Positions 18,501 to 26,904 of a stretch of DNA of 51,875 bases are shown one piece after another (positions within the stretch are counted from its first letter, which is position 1; the number at the start of each line of letters is the position of its first letter). The position numbers and the translations under genes are program-made. The notes beneath the pieces were generated by a model that worked only from the letters and a program-made list of their open reading frames with translations, did no database searches and was not told the origin of the DNA. This DNA comes from Bacteroidetes bacterium MED-G21 (lineage in GTDB: Bacteria > Bacteroidota > Bacteroidia > Flavobacteriales > UBA7430), in contig NTKG01000003.1 of assembly GCA_002457305.1 (NCBI GenBank), positions 1 to 51,875 of the forward strand. The letters run 5' to 3'.

Positions 18501-18517
18501 AGTCTTATTCGTTTTAA
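15503..18517 (+). CDS. Exported tandem amidohydrolase-family protein
   Basis: 1004 residues: signal peptide (MKNIILLFGFLAHSVVTCAQ), then two amidohydrolase-like modules. The first (about residues 30-400) has the composite-domain pattern (AVLLIKNDKIIGVG) and the C-terminal LGISDTHGALKKGMKANFIV, but its strand-1 region reads FIDSYTNYG, without the HxH metal ligands. The second (about 560-970) keeps them: GIIDEHSHIAL, then ITCHSYRQSE, FTHILEGYKVAEKM and FNSDDAEMARRL, and closes with DDKTGSLKKGKDADLVLW. Only the second module should bind metal and be catalytic. A periplasmic hydrolase of imidazolonepropionase/dipeptidase type is plausible; substrate unknown. It is followed 19 bp later by a related gene. 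Confidence 0.9.
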   Translation: MKNIILLFGFLAHSVVTCAQENFPVNGVVSKYNSVHALINAEIHVDAETILKRAVLLIKNDKIIGVGNTIDIPENAIIHNLEGAHIYPSFIDSYTNYGLPEVKKSEWKPNPQMKSKTTGPFSWNQSVKPEFDAAAVFSPNQASAKSFREAGFGTVLTFQNDGIVRGSSAVVSLGEASAQEVLLKPRVMAHYAFSKGSSRQSYPNSFMGAVALLRQSIYDAIWAHHNGDQRNLALIALHDNLKLKPVIEVDNHNAIRNALNLSEEFKMNFIIKGAGDEYLSLDDLNDAQFILPVNFPDAYDVNDPYESLDLSLEKMKHWELAPANAAILASKGVAFAFTAFGLKNTEDLLENVRRCVKYGLSEEVALKALTSVPAKMLGISDTHGALKKGMKANFIVCENNLFNSNSKILENWILGKSYIINPKQNHDYRGNYILKINGEIFPLEIVGEPENLQAKLISKDTTKVSFIIEDELITLSYKDNGGGVVRLSGHGKDPIEGQGQLSNGSWVSFLIKRKAGFEGAAKNDAENNSLINVDHVQMLNNMGDRWYPNMAYGWVEKPEQKAVIFKNVTLWTNEKEGVLKNSSLAILDGEILAVGNEAVQEVKNRFAFEVVDGKGKHLSSGIIDEHSHIALRSINEGSQASSAEVRMSDAIRPNDINIYRQLAGGVTIAQLLHGSANPIGGQSALIKMRWGSSAKDLLYDGAKPFVKFALGENVKQSNWGDYSRVRFPQTRMGVEQVYYDAFIRAKEYDKEWRSWRKLSANQKKEGKMPRRDLDLDCLLEILKDEREITCHSYRQSEINMLMQVSDSMGFTLNTFTHILEGYKVAEKMKAHGVGASTFSDWWAYKYEVNDAIPHNGALLNEMGIVTAFNSDDAEMARRLNQEAAKAVKYGGASEEDAWKFITLNPAKLLHIDDKTGSLKKGKDADLVLWSGHPLSVYTIAEQTYIDGRLYYSLNLDRENRLRNTKERNRLTQKMLSEKNKTKEYQKIKKGRSYLFHCDDESYSF

Positions 18518-18536
18518 ATTTTAAACTGAATTAAAC

Positions 18537-19835
18537 ATGAAAAACCTGTCATTAACTATTATTTTTTTAGGCTTCTTTGCTATAAGCCTTGCTCAAACAC
18601 CTGCTCCAAATCAAAACAAAAAAATTCTATTGTATGGTGGCATTGCCCATGTTGGAAATGGTGAAGTTATAGAGAACTCATTAATTATTTTAGAAGATGG
18701 GAAAATTTTAACCATTGAAGACGCAAGCAATATAAGAATAGACATTTCAGATGCGGAATATTATGATGTTATTGGTAAACATATCTACCCAGGGCTTATT
18801 CTTCCAAACACAACTCTTGGTTTAGCTGATATTGATGCCGTTCGAGCAACACGAGATTTTGATGAGGTGGGTGATTTTAACCCTCACGTTCGAAGTATCA
18901 TTGCCTATAATACTGATTCTCCTGTTGTTCCAACGGTTCGAACAAACGGTATTTTGATTGGGCAGATTACACCTCGTGGTGGTGTCGTTTCCGGAACCTC
19001 TAGTCTCGTAGAGTTTGACGCCTGGAATTATGAAGACGCCCTATATAAACAAGACGATGCCGTTCATATGAACTGGCCTAAGTCTTCCTTTTCATATTGG
19101 GGTCTCGATCATCAAGAAAAGGTTGATGATGAATTTGAAAAAAAACTATCAGAGGTTGAAGAATTCTTTAATAAAGCTAGAAGCTATGCAAAATCGTCTA
19201 GTAAAAAAACAGACCTAAGATTAGAGGCTATGAGGGGGGTTTTCAATGGGTCAAAAGGGCTTTTCGTTCATGTTAGAACGGTAAAAGAAATAAAAAGCGC
19301 CGTTTTGTTTGCTAAAAATCTAAACCTAGACAACTTGGTTTTAGTGGGGGCAAATGATGCATGGCGTGTGGCTGACTTTCTTGCGGAAAACGAAATTCCT
19401 GTTGTTTTAAATCGAGTACACAGACTTCCTATGAGAAAAAGTGAAGATGTTGATATTGCATATAAAAGCGCAAAGATTTTACTTGACGCTGGTGTTTTAT
19501 TCTGTTTAGATTACGAGGGAGATATGGAGAGGATGGGCGCCAGAAATCTTCCGTTTACCGCTGGTACCACCGTTGCTTACGGATTAACCAGGGAGGAGGC
19601 TCTTATGAGTATTACGCTTAGCGCTGCTAAGATTCTAAAAATAGACGGCTCTCTTGGAAGCCTTGAACCAGGAAAAGACGCAACTTTATTTGTTTCTGAA
19701 GGGGACGCCTTAGATATGATGACCAATGATGTTAGTTTAGCCTTCATTCGTGGAAAAAAATTAGAGCTTGGAAACCACCAAATAGACCTGTATGAAAAAT
19801 ACAAAAAGCGCCATAAAAAGCTTTCTAATAAATAG
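18537..19835 (+). CDS. Exported amidohydrolase-like protein lacking the HxH metal motif
   Basis: 432 residues with signal peptide (MKNLSLTIIFLGFFAISLAQ). The composite domain (SLIILEDGKILTIED) and the family C terminus (LKIDGSLGSLEPGKDATLFVSEGD) are clear, but the strand-1 site reads YPGLILPNTTLGL where active relatives have a HxH. LDYEGDMERMGARNLPFTAG takes the position of the usual Asp region. It is probably a non-catalytic partner or an enzyme with altered metal binding. It follows the 1004-residue protein by 19 bp and likely shares its transcript, so a heteromer of the two is a reasonable guess. Confidence 0.85.
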   Translation: MKNLSLTIIFLGFFAISLAQTPAPNQNKKILLYGGIAHVGNGEVIENSLIILEDGKILTIEDASNIRIDISDAEYYDVIGKHIYPGLILPNTTLGLADIDAVRATRDFDEVGDFNPHVRSIIAYNTDSPVVPTVRTNGILIGQITPRGGVVSGTSSLVEFDAWNYEDALYKQDDAVHMNWPKSSFSYWGLDHQEKVDDEFEKKLSEVEEFFNKARSYAKSSSKKTDLRLEAMRGVFNGSKGLFVHVRTVKEIKSAVLFAKNLNLDNLVLVGANDAWRVADFLAENEIPVVLNRVHRLPMRKSEDVDIAYKSAKILLDAGVLFCLDYEGDMERMGARNLPFTAGTTVAYGLTREEALMSITLSAAKILKIDGSLGSLEPGKDATLFVSEGDALDMMTNDVSLAFIRGKKLELGNHQIDLYEKYKKRHKKLSNK

Positions 19836-19868
19836 TTGCGCTTCTTACTTGTTTATAAATAATTGTCT

Positions 19869-20351
19869 ATGAAGTACCGTGTTTTGAACACTAAAGAGTT
19901 AGAGCCCTTAAAGGATGATTTCATCAAATTTCTTTCCGCAAACACAATTACTGGAGAGGATTGGGCTAAAATAAAATCGACCAAACCAAGCCAAGCACAC
20001 AAACTTATTGAGCTTTTTAGTGATATTGTTTGGGAAAAATCTATAGAAAAAATAAAATACCTAGAACACAGGGACGATAAATATTTAAAGGTCTTTTATT
20101 GTGGTAAAAATAAAATGGAAATGGTTGGTTTTAAAGTAACCGAAAAAAGCGCGCCCTCTCTTCTTGACGATAAAACTTTTAAATTACTTGGGTCTGGAAA
20201 GCTCAAGTTTTCTAAGCTTAAGGCTGTGTTTTCTTCATGTGAAAAAAAATATACTGTTTCCCGAAATAAAGACCTCTTTTCTATGATTGAATCTGGTTGC
20301 GTTCCCTGTGAAAAAGCCTATTACTACGGAATTAAGTCTTTGTTGAAATAA
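19869..20351 (+). CDS. DUF6495-like cytosolic protein
   Basis: 160 residues from the ATG at 19869 (MKYRVLNTKELEPLKDDFIKFL); the ORF track starts two codons earlier at a TTG, which is less likely. No signal peptide or membrane segment. ITGEDWAKI and a late CxxC (SGCVPCEKAYYYGI) are visible; the sequence is Lys-rich. The opening MKYR..xxELE.L...F..FLxxNxIxxxDW matches what I remember of the Bacteroidetes DUF6495 family, whose function is unknown. It lies 33 bp after the amidohydrolase-like gene and ends just before a terminator hairpin. Confidence 0.75.
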   Translation: MKYRVLNTKELEPLKDDFIKFLSANTITGEDWAKIKSTKPSQAHKLIELFSDIVWEKSIEKIKYLEHRDDKYLKVFYCGKNKMEMVGFKVTEKSAPSLLDDKTFKLLGSGKLKFSKLKAVFSSCEKKYTVSRNKDLFSMIESGCVPCEKAYYYGIKSLLK

Positions 20352-20387
20352 CTTTTTAGTTGCAAGCCTGGGTGATTTTGTGTTTAT

Positions 20388-20416
20388 AAAAAAACCCTCT
20401 TTCGAAGGTTTTTTCT
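20388..20416. terminator. Bidirectional terminator between convergent genes
   Basis: AAAAAAACCCTC, TTTC loop, GAAGGTTTTTTC, with one mismatch in the stem. A/T runs on both sides could serve both the plus-strand DUF6495-like gene and the minus-strand PpiD gene. Confidence 0.75.
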
Positions 20417-20428
20417 TTAATCGCTTTT

Positions 20429-22216
20429 CTAGTAAAATTTAGACCTATTGTCTTCTATGTCGGCCATCTCTTTTAATGCATTAAATACCTCGAGGTTTGC
20501 TCTTGGGTGAAGCTGGCTTTCGAGTTGCCTTTTTAAAGACGTAAAGTCTTTTGGGGCTGCTGATTTTTTTATTCCCTCTGTTGAAACAACATATACTCCG
20601 CTATTGCCAACCACTGGTTTTGACATCTGGCCCTCCTCTATTCCGTAGAAAGCACCAACAACTTTTGGCTCAAATCCGTCTGGTATTGAGTTAGAAGAAA
20701 AAGATAGAAGTGCTGCTGATTCTGGAGCTGTGTTCATTGTTTTTGCCAGTTCGTCTATATCACTTGAATTAGATAAGGCTTTATTAAATTCTTCTTTCAA
20801 TACGTCCGCGCTCTTTTCTCTCTTTACTGCAACTTCTACCTGAAAACGAACATCATCAAGATTTTGTATTCCCTCTTCTGTAATGTTGGTTAGCATTGCA
20901 ACAATAATCCGACTATTTTGATCATCTAGCTTTACGGTGTTTATCGCTGTGTTCTCATTGTAGGCCCAAAACACAAAGTTTCGGGCTTCTCCGATTCCTG
21001 AAACGTTTCGGTCTGCCTCCTGTATTGATGCTGTTGTAAGGGCAATGTTTTTCTCTTCCGCCATTGCTTCAAAGCTACTTAAGTCGGTGGATGAAGCCAT
21101 TTCGCTTGCCTGTGCATAAATTTCGTTTGCTGTCTGCTCGCTCGCGTCCATCGCCACTTCAATTATGGCTACCTGAATGGAGTCGTTAATGCGCGCATTT
21201 AATCTTGCCAATTTATAACTGTTATCTTCTTCGTAAGGGCCATATATAAATCCTATCTCTTCGTTTCTTATTACCGTTTCTATGGCTGGCGAAAGCTGAC
21301 CTTCTGCATAAAACGTTGGGTCAAATGAACCGTCTGAATAGGTGTCAACATATGATGCAGCATCGAGAGTATTTCTAAAGCCCTTTACTATTTCTTTCTT
21401 TTTGCTTGTTTTATTATAAACCTCTTTGTCTTCAATAAGCGCTTCCAGTTGTTCTTTAATTACTTCTTTATCTGATTCGGTAGGAAGGATTTCAAAAACG
21501 GCCAATGTGAGCTCACGTGATTCATTTTGAGGATAAGCGTCTTTATTATCTCTATAATATGACTCTATTTCTGATTCTGTTACCTCAATCTTTGTGTCAA
21601 AAGGCTTAAATACATATCGCCCATTGGCTTGAGCGCCTTGCTCGTCGTAGTAGGTCTGTGCGTCTGTATTTGAGGCTACCAATCCTAGGCGAACTAAGTT
21701 TGAGTATTTTTGACTTAATCGCTCTTTAAGAATAATGTTTTCAAAATACATCCACCTAAGGGGGTCTGTGTCGTGAATTTGTTGAATAACTGAGGCCAAT
21801 TGCTCTGGGGAAACATCTTGTGCGTTTGCTCCAAAAAATTGTCTTGCCGTTGATGACATCTGTGCTGACTTATATCCAAAAGTTAATCCTGCTAATTCTT
21901 CGGCACTAACCATTAAACCTATATCGTTATATTGCTCACCCATAACAATTTCACTTACCTTGTCTGACCACAAGTTATCTCGTAAACCGTTTCGATCTTG
22001 TTGGCCATTAAAAATTCGATCTATATTTTGGGCTTCTGTTTCAAATTCTCGATAGTCTACAACCTCGTCGTTTATTTCTCCCAATACTCCTTGGGCACCG
22101 TTTAACAGAGAGGATCCGGAGTTCATTAAGTCTCCTAAAAGAAAGGCTAAAAGAGCAAAACCAATTGCTGCAATAACGAGGCCTGAGCGTTTTCTGAGTT
22201 TATCAAGTGATATCAT
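20429..22216 (-). CDS. Membrane-anchored peptidylprolyl isomerase (PpiD/SurA type)
   Basis: 595 residues. The N terminus (MISLDKLRKRSGLVIAAIGFALLAFLLGDLMNSGSS) is a basic stretch plus one membrane anchor, typical of PpiD. It is followed by a SurA-N-like chaperone region (GEINDEVVDYREFETEAQ) and a parvulin-like region (FIYGPYEEDNSYKLARLN, VGNSGVYVVSTEGIKKS). It is a periplasmic folding helper for outer-membrane proteins by family. It is somewhat shorter than the about 700 residues I associate with flavobacterial versions. It closes the coaX-to-PpiD cluster, 63 bp after the CNNM/CBS gene, with a TATTTTTG box about 50 bp upstream that may give it its own promoter. Confidence 0.9.
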   Translation of the reverse strand: MISLDKLRKRSGLVIAAIGFALLAFLLGDLMNSGSSLLNGAQGVLGEINDEVVDYREFETEAQNIDRIFNGQQDRNGLRDNLWSDKVSEIVMGEQYNDIGLMVSAEELAGLTFGYKSAQMSSTARQFFGANAQDVSPEQLASVIQQIHDTDPLRWMYFENIILKERLSQKYSNLVRLGLVASNTDAQTYYDEQGAQANGRYVFKPFDTKIEVTESEIESYYRDNKDAYPQNESRELTLAVFEILPTESDKEVIKEQLEALIEDKEVYNKTSKKKEIVKGFRNTLDAASYVDTYSDGSFDPTFYAEGQLSPAIETVIRNEEIGFIYGPYEEDNSYKLARLNARINDSIQVAIIEVAMDASEQTANEIYAQASEMASSTDLSSFEAMAEEKNIALTTASIQEADRNVSGIGEARNFVFWAYNENTAINTVKLDDQNSRIIVAMLTNITEEGIQNLDDVRFQVEVAVKREKSADVLKEEFNKALSNSSDIDELAKTMNTAPESAALLSFSSNSIPDGFEPKVVGAFYGIEEGQMSKPVVGNSGVYVVSTEGIKKSAAPKDFTSLKRQLESQLHPRANLEVFNALKEMADIEDNRSKFY

Positions 22217-22265
22217 TGTTGTTTTCTTTTTCGTTTGTCAAGTCTGCGAATATACAAAAGTTCTT

Positions 22266-22273
22266 CAAAAATA
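22266..22273 (-). promoter_or_regulatory. Putative internal -7 box before the PpiD gene
   Basis: Minus-strand TATTTTTG fits TAnnTTTG and lies just beyond the stop codon of the CNNM/CBS gene. The -33 element is not clear. Confidence 0.4.
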
Positions 22274-22279
22274 GGGGTG

Positions 22280-23545
22280 TTAGGGCTGCCAGAATAGTTT
22301 TACCTTCTCTATGCGAGTCTGATTTACCTCTAGTATTTCGAAAACAAACAAACCAACTTTTATTTGTTCATTTAATTGGGGTATACTCTCGCAGTGGTTA
22401 ACTATAAGGCCGCTAAGGGTTTCATAATAATCTGATTCCGGAAGATTTAAATTGTATTTTTCATTTAGGTAATCTATTTCGTGACGGCCAGAAAAAATAA
22501 ATTTATTCTCGGAAACCTTTTTTTCTTCATGATCTACCGGGTCGTGTTCGTCTTTAATATCTCCAAAAATTTCTTCTATGATGTCTTCAATTGTAAGTAG
22601 GCCAGAGGTTCCCCCAAATTCATCAATAACTAAAGCGATGCTTTTTCTTTCTTTAATAAATAAATTAAGAATCTCGCCCGCTTTCATGGTTTCTGGAACA
22701 AGGGCTATTGGAAGTAAAATAGACTTGATGTGTTTTGGTTTTTTAAAAAGCTCATAAGAGTGTGTGTAACCAATAATTTGATCTATATTTTCTCTGAAAA
22801 TTAAAATTTTAGAAAAACCTGTTTCTACAAACTTATTAGTCAGCTTATTTATATCCTCGCCTATTTCCATTGCTACAATTTCATTTCTTGGAACCATGCA
22901 CTCCCTTGCTTTAACACTTGAAAAGTCAAGTGCGTTTTGAAATATTTGTATTTCGGGTTCAAGTTGGTTTTTGTCTTTCACTGTGGTTGCGTGCTCTTTT
23001 ATGTATTGTTTTAAATCAACCCTACCAAAAACTCTTTTTTGGTCAAGCTGTTTAACTCGCATTATTTTTTTTAATAAAAATTTAGAAATGGACACAATTA
23101 ATGAAACAAAAAAATACAACCCAAAATAACTTAAAGCTGCTGGAACAGCAAATAATCGGACAAGCCGATTCGCGTTTATACTAAATAATACTTTTGGAAT
23201 AAACTCCGCTGTTACCAAAACTATTAGTGTAGATATAACTGTCTGAGCCAACAACACTAAACTATCGTTATTTGTTAAATTTTGTTGAATATGTGGTTCT
23301 AATATGTTTGCCATCTCTACCCCATAAACAACCAAAGCAATGTTATTTCCAACAAGCATTGTAGCAATAAATCGAGATGGTTTTTCTAAAAAGTATGATA
23401 AAACACGAGAATTCATCTCTCCTCGTTTTTTCATAAGCTCTATATGAAGCTTATTAGAGGCAATAAAAGCGATTTCCATACCAGAAAAAAAGGCAGAAAA
23501 TAAAAGAGATAAAATGATAGTCAGAAGACTACTGTCGGGGTCCAT
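22280..23545 (-). CDS. CNNM/CBS/CorC-domain membrane protein (hemolysin-related family)
   Basis: 421 residues. An N-terminal CNNM membrane domain (LSLLFSAFFSGMEIAFIASNK, MLVGNNIALVVYG, FIPKVLFSINANR) is followed by a CBS pair (AMEIGEDINKLTNKFVETGFSKILIFRE; AGEILNLFIKERKSIALVIDEFGGTSGLLTIEDIIEEIFGDIKDEHD) and a CorC_HlyC domain ending IEKVKLFW. Relatives handle Mg2+ or Na+ efflux; the TlyC/hemolysin name is historical. GldE belongs to the same family but normally sits next to gldD, which is not here, so I do not call it GldE. Position between lptC and ppiD is conserved in Flavobacteriia. Confidence 0.93.
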   Translation of the reverse strand: MDPDSSLLTIILSLLFSAFFSGMEIAFIASNKLHIELMKKRGEMNSRVLSYFLEKPSRFIATMLVGNNIALVVYGVEMANILEPHIQQNLTNNDSLVLLAQTVISTLIVLVTAEFIPKVLFSINANRLVRLFAVPAALSYFGLYFFVSLIVSISKFLLKKIMRVKQLDQKRVFGRVDLKQYIKEHATTVKDKNQLEPEIQIFQNALDFSSVKARECMVPRNEIVAMEIGEDINKLTNKFVETGFSKILIFRENIDQIIGYTHSYELFKKPKHIKSILLPIALVPETMKAGEILNLFIKERKSIALVIDEFGGTSGLLTIEDIIEEIFGDIKDEHDPVDHEEKKVSENKFIFSGRHEIDYLNEKYNLNLPESDYYETLSGLIVNHCESIPQLNEQIKVGLFVFEILEVNQTRIEKVKLFWQP

Positions 23546-23605
23546 TAAGGTTTTTTTATTTAGTATTATAAAGACGCTTGTATAGAGTAAAAGCTCAACA
23601 TTAAA

Positions 23606-24199
23606 TTACTCTGGTTGGTCTAAATTAATAATTCCTCGGGTATTTTTAAGGGTATATTTGCTAAAAGACGTATTTGACTCAAAACCATATCCAATAATTG
23701 ATTGCCCTTGCTTGGTTATTTTAACCAGCTCCTCGGTGAAAATTTCATTGCGGTTTTCGTTCCAAACTAAAAACTCTGTTTCTAGTTTTTCTCCTTTTAA
23801 ATTCTCTATAAGAACTGCCCCCTTTGCCTCTATTGTCTTGTCTTCTAAATGTTGAATTGCGTAGTCTGACCTCATAAACGCTTCTTGTTCGCCTTCTGCA
23901 TTAAAAGAAAAAATCTCTAAGCCCAGAGGAAACTCTATATACTCTTTTTCCTCTTTAAACTTAAGCACTTTCGGACTTGTAAGTTTATGTGAAAGTATGC
24001 CGTTTTTTGTGTAAACCCACTCTACACCCTCAGAAGAAACTAGGGGTTCGCGAGTATCATTTACGAGCGCGTCTATTTTTTGTGTGTTGCTTTGGCACGA
24101 AAGAATGAGATTTACGATAAAAAACACTATAGCACATCTTGTTACACTCTGATTTATGTGGCTGGGTGTTTTTTGAAAACGAATAAGTGTGGTAATCAT
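23606..24199 (-). CDS. lptC: LPS export ABC transporter periplasmic protein LptC
   Basis: 197 residues. The N terminus carries a hydrophobic segment ending in a lipobox-like LILSC, so in this lineage it is probably a lipoprotein rather than the single-TM form of E. coli. The body has the repeating beta pattern of LptC/OstA-like domains (FPLGLEIFSFNAEGEQEAFMRSDYAIQHLEDKTIEAKGAVLIENLKGEKLETE), and WNENRNEIFTEELVKI is typical of the Bacteroidetes family. It would pass LPS from LptBFG to LptA. It starts 6 bp after the TPR gene stop, so cotranscription is likely. Confidence 0.88.
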   Translation of the reverse strand: MITTLIRFQKTPSHINQSVTRCAIVFFIVNLILSCQSNTQKIDALVNDTREPLVSSEGVEWVYTKNGILSHKLTSPKVLKFKEEKEYIEFPLGLEIFSFNAEGEQEAFMRSDYAIQHLEDKTIEAKGAVLIENLKGEKLETEFLVWNENRNEIFTEELVKITKQGQSIIGYGFESNTSFSKYTLKNTRGIINLDQPE

Positions 24200-24205
24200 A
24201 AATTA

Positions 24206-25600
24206 TTATGGTACCCTAATTTTTACTGTTTCGCTATACCAACAATCAATTTTATATGTTGGTTCATCTATCAAGCCTTCAGTGAAAATGTCTGTTTTGC
24301 TTGGCATCTGTTCTTTATATTTTTCAATTCGTTCGTTTGCCTTTGTAAGTAGTTGTCGGTCTAATCTCTTTGCGTATTCGTATTTATCTATTGCTGCCCA
24401 ATAGCCAACTCTCTTTAAAAATTCTGTCTTGAGTTCTCCACACTGGCGAGAGGTTTTGGCGTACAAGTCGCCTATTAACATATAGGGCTCACCCCATCCT
24501 GATCGAAAAGAAGCTGCTTTTAATGCATATGATTTTGCAGACTTGTTTTTATTCATAGCGCCATATGTTTGTGCCAAACGATATGCATATTGTGCTTTAT
24601 TAATCTTGTCCAATTCATTATCCAGTGCATAAGTATAAAAACCTTCCGCTTTTTCGTAATCTTTTCGTTTCAAAGATCTAATGCCCATATTTGCTGCTGC
24701 TGATGAAGACGGTTCTATATTATATAGTGCTTCTGATATAGAAAAGAATATGTCTGATTCGGTACACTCTTTTTTATTTAAAAGCTTGGCGGCTCGCCTC
24801 ATCCAGGCAGCGTCTTGTTTATTTTGTTCAAAGTTTTTCGTATACAATTCAATAAGTTTTTCACATGTCGCGTGGGGGGCAAGCGTTTTTTCTAAATTGT
24901 TTTTTACGTCTCCTAGGGTTTTTAGCTCCTTTTGGTTTTTCTTTAATTGTTTCTGCTCTTTTGGACTTATGTCTTCAATCTGTTCCGCATTGTATATGTC
25001 TTGTGTGAGCTTGGCTTCTTTATATGATATAACACCTGAAAGGTCTGAAAATAGACCTATCAAATCCTCTACTTTTAAAACTTTGGCCTGAACTAATTTT
25101 GTTGTTGCCATAAAATAATAATTCAGCACGCTGGCGGTGCTCTCGTTTCCTGCCATTTCAAAAGAACTACGAAGTACTTTGTGTGAAGCCTGAAGGCCTT
25201 CTGTGGTTGTTTTCATGTATTTATACATGTCTGCGCCCTTCATGCCTGTCACGTAGGCTTCTTTTCCTGGGTAATATACATTTCTTTGATCATAAACCAT
25301 CTTTAAAGAGTCAACTAGTGTTGTTTTTCTAGCTTCGTCACTTATGTTTTTTATTAGTCCCTTTATAATTTTAGGGCCGTGTAAATAAATATTCTTTGTT
25401 CGTTTTGGCGCGCTGTTAAACAAATAAGACCACGGTTTATATGCGTCCTCATAATTTTTTTGCTTGTAAAACTCTATATAAATAGATAAGTTTTCCTCAC
25501 AAAGGTCTTTGTTTGTGCCGTATTTTAATACCTCGTCCTGTGCTTGTGATTGGGTTGAAAAAACCGCTATCGCTAATAATAAAATGTTTTTAATTCTCAT
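24206..25600 (-). CDS. Exported tetratricopeptide-repeat protein
   Basis: 464 residues with signal peptide (MRIKNILLLAIAVFSTQSQAQ). Helical repeats resembling TPRs are visible: YIEFYKQKNYEDAYKPWSYLF, GIRSLKRKDYEKAEGFYTYALDNELDKINKAQYAYRLAQTYGAMNKNKSAKSYALKAASFRSGWGEPYMLIGDLYAKT. The C terminus (PTYKIDCWYSETVKIRVP) is conserved-looking and shared with homologues in this cluster. It is likely a periplasmic scaffold for envelope assembly, judged from its neighbours (an outer-membrane protein upstream, lptC downstream). No catalytic motif. Confidence 0.85.
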   Translation of the reverse strand: MRIKNILLLAIAVFSTQSQAQDEVLKYGTNKDLCEENLSIYIEFYKQKNYEDAYKPWSYLFNSAPKRTKNIYLHGPKIIKGLIKNISDEARKTTLVDSLKMVYDQRNVYYPGKEAYVTGMKGADMYKYMKTTTEGLQASHKVLRSSFEMAGNESTASVLNYYFMATTKLVQAKVLKVEDLIGLFSDLSGVISYKEAKLTQDIYNAEQIEDISPKEQKQLKKNQKELKTLGDVKNNLEKTLAPHATCEKLIELYTKNFEQNKQDAAWMRRAAKLLNKKECTESDIFFSISEALYNIEPSSSAAANMGIRSLKRKDYEKAEGFYTYALDNELDKINKAQYAYRLAQTYGAMNKNKSAKSYALKAASFRSGWGEPYMLIGDLYAKTSRQCGELKTEFLKRVGYWAAIDKYEYAKRLDRQLLTKANERIEKYKEQMPSKTDIFTEGLIDEPTYKIDCWYSETVKIRVP

Positions 25601-25611
25601 GTTTTCCTTTC

Positions 25612-26904
25612 TTAATCTATTTTACGCTTTTTAAACCATTTATCATTAAATGTAAATGCCAAGTGAAACTTGATATAGTTTTCTTCAATCAGCCCCGCGT
25701 CTGTTGTACCCCTCTTTCCTATCTGTACCCCTATGTTTGCTGTTGTGTTTGACCGCCTCATTGGAAGCCCCAAACCAAAGCTTAGATTTAGGTCACTAAT
25801 ATCTGTTTGTGGGTTGTTTGTTCCAAGGGCAGAAACCGAGAGATGACCACTGTTATAATTAATGCCGGCGCGGTACTGAATTATATTTAAATAATTGTGA
25901 ACATCTTTAGCGTTTGGAATCCACCATGCACCAATCTTAAAATGCATTGCATCTTTTAAGCTTGGGTCTGTCGTGTTAAAAAAAGTCATTTGTGACCACT
26001 CTTTAAAACCTAGCTCCCCTGATAAAAACCATCGATCCTTCTCCTCTATCGCTAAACCTGCTGTATAAGACTTCGGAAGTACGAAGCCATTTGATTCGTT
26101 ATAAAAAACAGTTGCTGTGTCTAAAATGATTCCAAGATCGTTAGACAAATCATATGTGTAGCTTGCGCCGCTGTTACTTGCGCTTAAATTCGCCTCTGGA
26201 CAATATGTGGCGCCCAGCGTTAAATTCTTATTTGCGCGCTTTATTTGGTATTGAAAACCTAAATCATAAGTATAATCTCGAGTTGTGTAGGAGTTTTCAT
26301 CTCTTCGGTTAAGTATGTTAGGTTGGTCAAATACCAGTTCTCTTTTCTGGTTTATTGTTCCGAAAATCATTGATGCTGTTGCACCGACAGAAAAACCTTT
26401 AAAAAGTTGGGCGCCAAAATTAGCATATGCCCTGTTTAAACCTCCCGATCCGCTGTGATTGACAACATAGGTTAAAGCATCTTGATTCGATACAATATTG
26501 TTTTGCCTTAACTCAAACCCCTTATATGAATACGGAAGTAGCCCTCCACTAACAGCAACCCCTTTTAGTAGTGGGAATCCTAAGCTAAGGTATGAAAGTG
26601 TCGACGTAAAAGCCTCCTGAGACAGTGTGTTATCTGTTAAATAAATTGCAGAGCCGTTAATTCCTGTTTCAAAAACGGTAACACCTATTGCGCTTAATGA
26701 GGCGGGATTTATTGGGTTTAAATAATTCGCCGTTCTCATTGCCACACCAACTCCGCCCAGAGAAGTATTTAGTGAAAACCCTTGTTCTTGGGTGTCTCCT
26801 ATTCCAAAAGACGAGTATGGTGATATTGTACCTTCTTGGGCTAACAAAATTGCTGGCAGGGAAACAAAAAGAATTAATACCGCTTTATATTTATTTATTT
26901 GCAT
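25612..26904 (-). CDS. Outer-membrane beta-barrel protein (FadL/porin-like)
   Basis: 430 residues with signal peptide (MQINKYKAVLILFVSLPAILLAQ). SPYSSFGIGDTQEQGFSLNTSLGGVGVAMRTANYLNPINPASLSA is the FadL/PorV-like opening, with short amphipathic strands afterwards and a final FHLAFTFNDKWFKKRKID. A fold of this type suggests an outer-membrane transport or assembly barrel; it is not the type IX protein PorV by context. Its start overlaps the coaX stop by 14 bp. Together with the TPR protein and LptC it forms a conserved envelope run in Flavobacteriia. Confidence 0.85.
   Translation of the reverse strand: MQINKYKAVLILFVSLPAILLAQEGTISPYSSFGIGDTQEQGFSLNTSLGGVGVAMRTANYLNPINPASLSAIGVTVFETGINGSAIYLTDNTLSQEAFTSTLSYLSLGFPLLKGVAVSGGLLPYSYKGFELRQNNIVSNQDALTYVVNHSGSGGLNRAYANFGAQLFKGFSVGATASMIFGTINQKRELVFDQPNILNRRDENSYTTRDYTYDLGFQYQIKRANKNLTLGATYCPEANLSASNSGASYTYDLSNDLGIILDTATVFYNESNGFVLPKSYTAGLAIEEKDRWFLSGELGFKEWSQMTFFNTTDPSLKDAMHFKIGAWWIPNAKDVHNYLNIIQYRAGINYNSGHLSVSALGTNNPQTDISDLNLSFGLGLPMRRSNTTANIGVQIGKRGTTDAGLIEENYIKFHLAFTFNDKWFKKRKID

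Noticed and set aside
21514-21519. CACGTG core inside the PpiD gene as a parS site
   Set aside because: Flanks GCT/ATT do not match parS.
22280-23545. Calling the CNNM/CBS protein GldE (gliding motility)
   Set aside because: No gldD or other gliding genes adjoin; the lptC-ppiD context fits the general CNNM/CBS family member.
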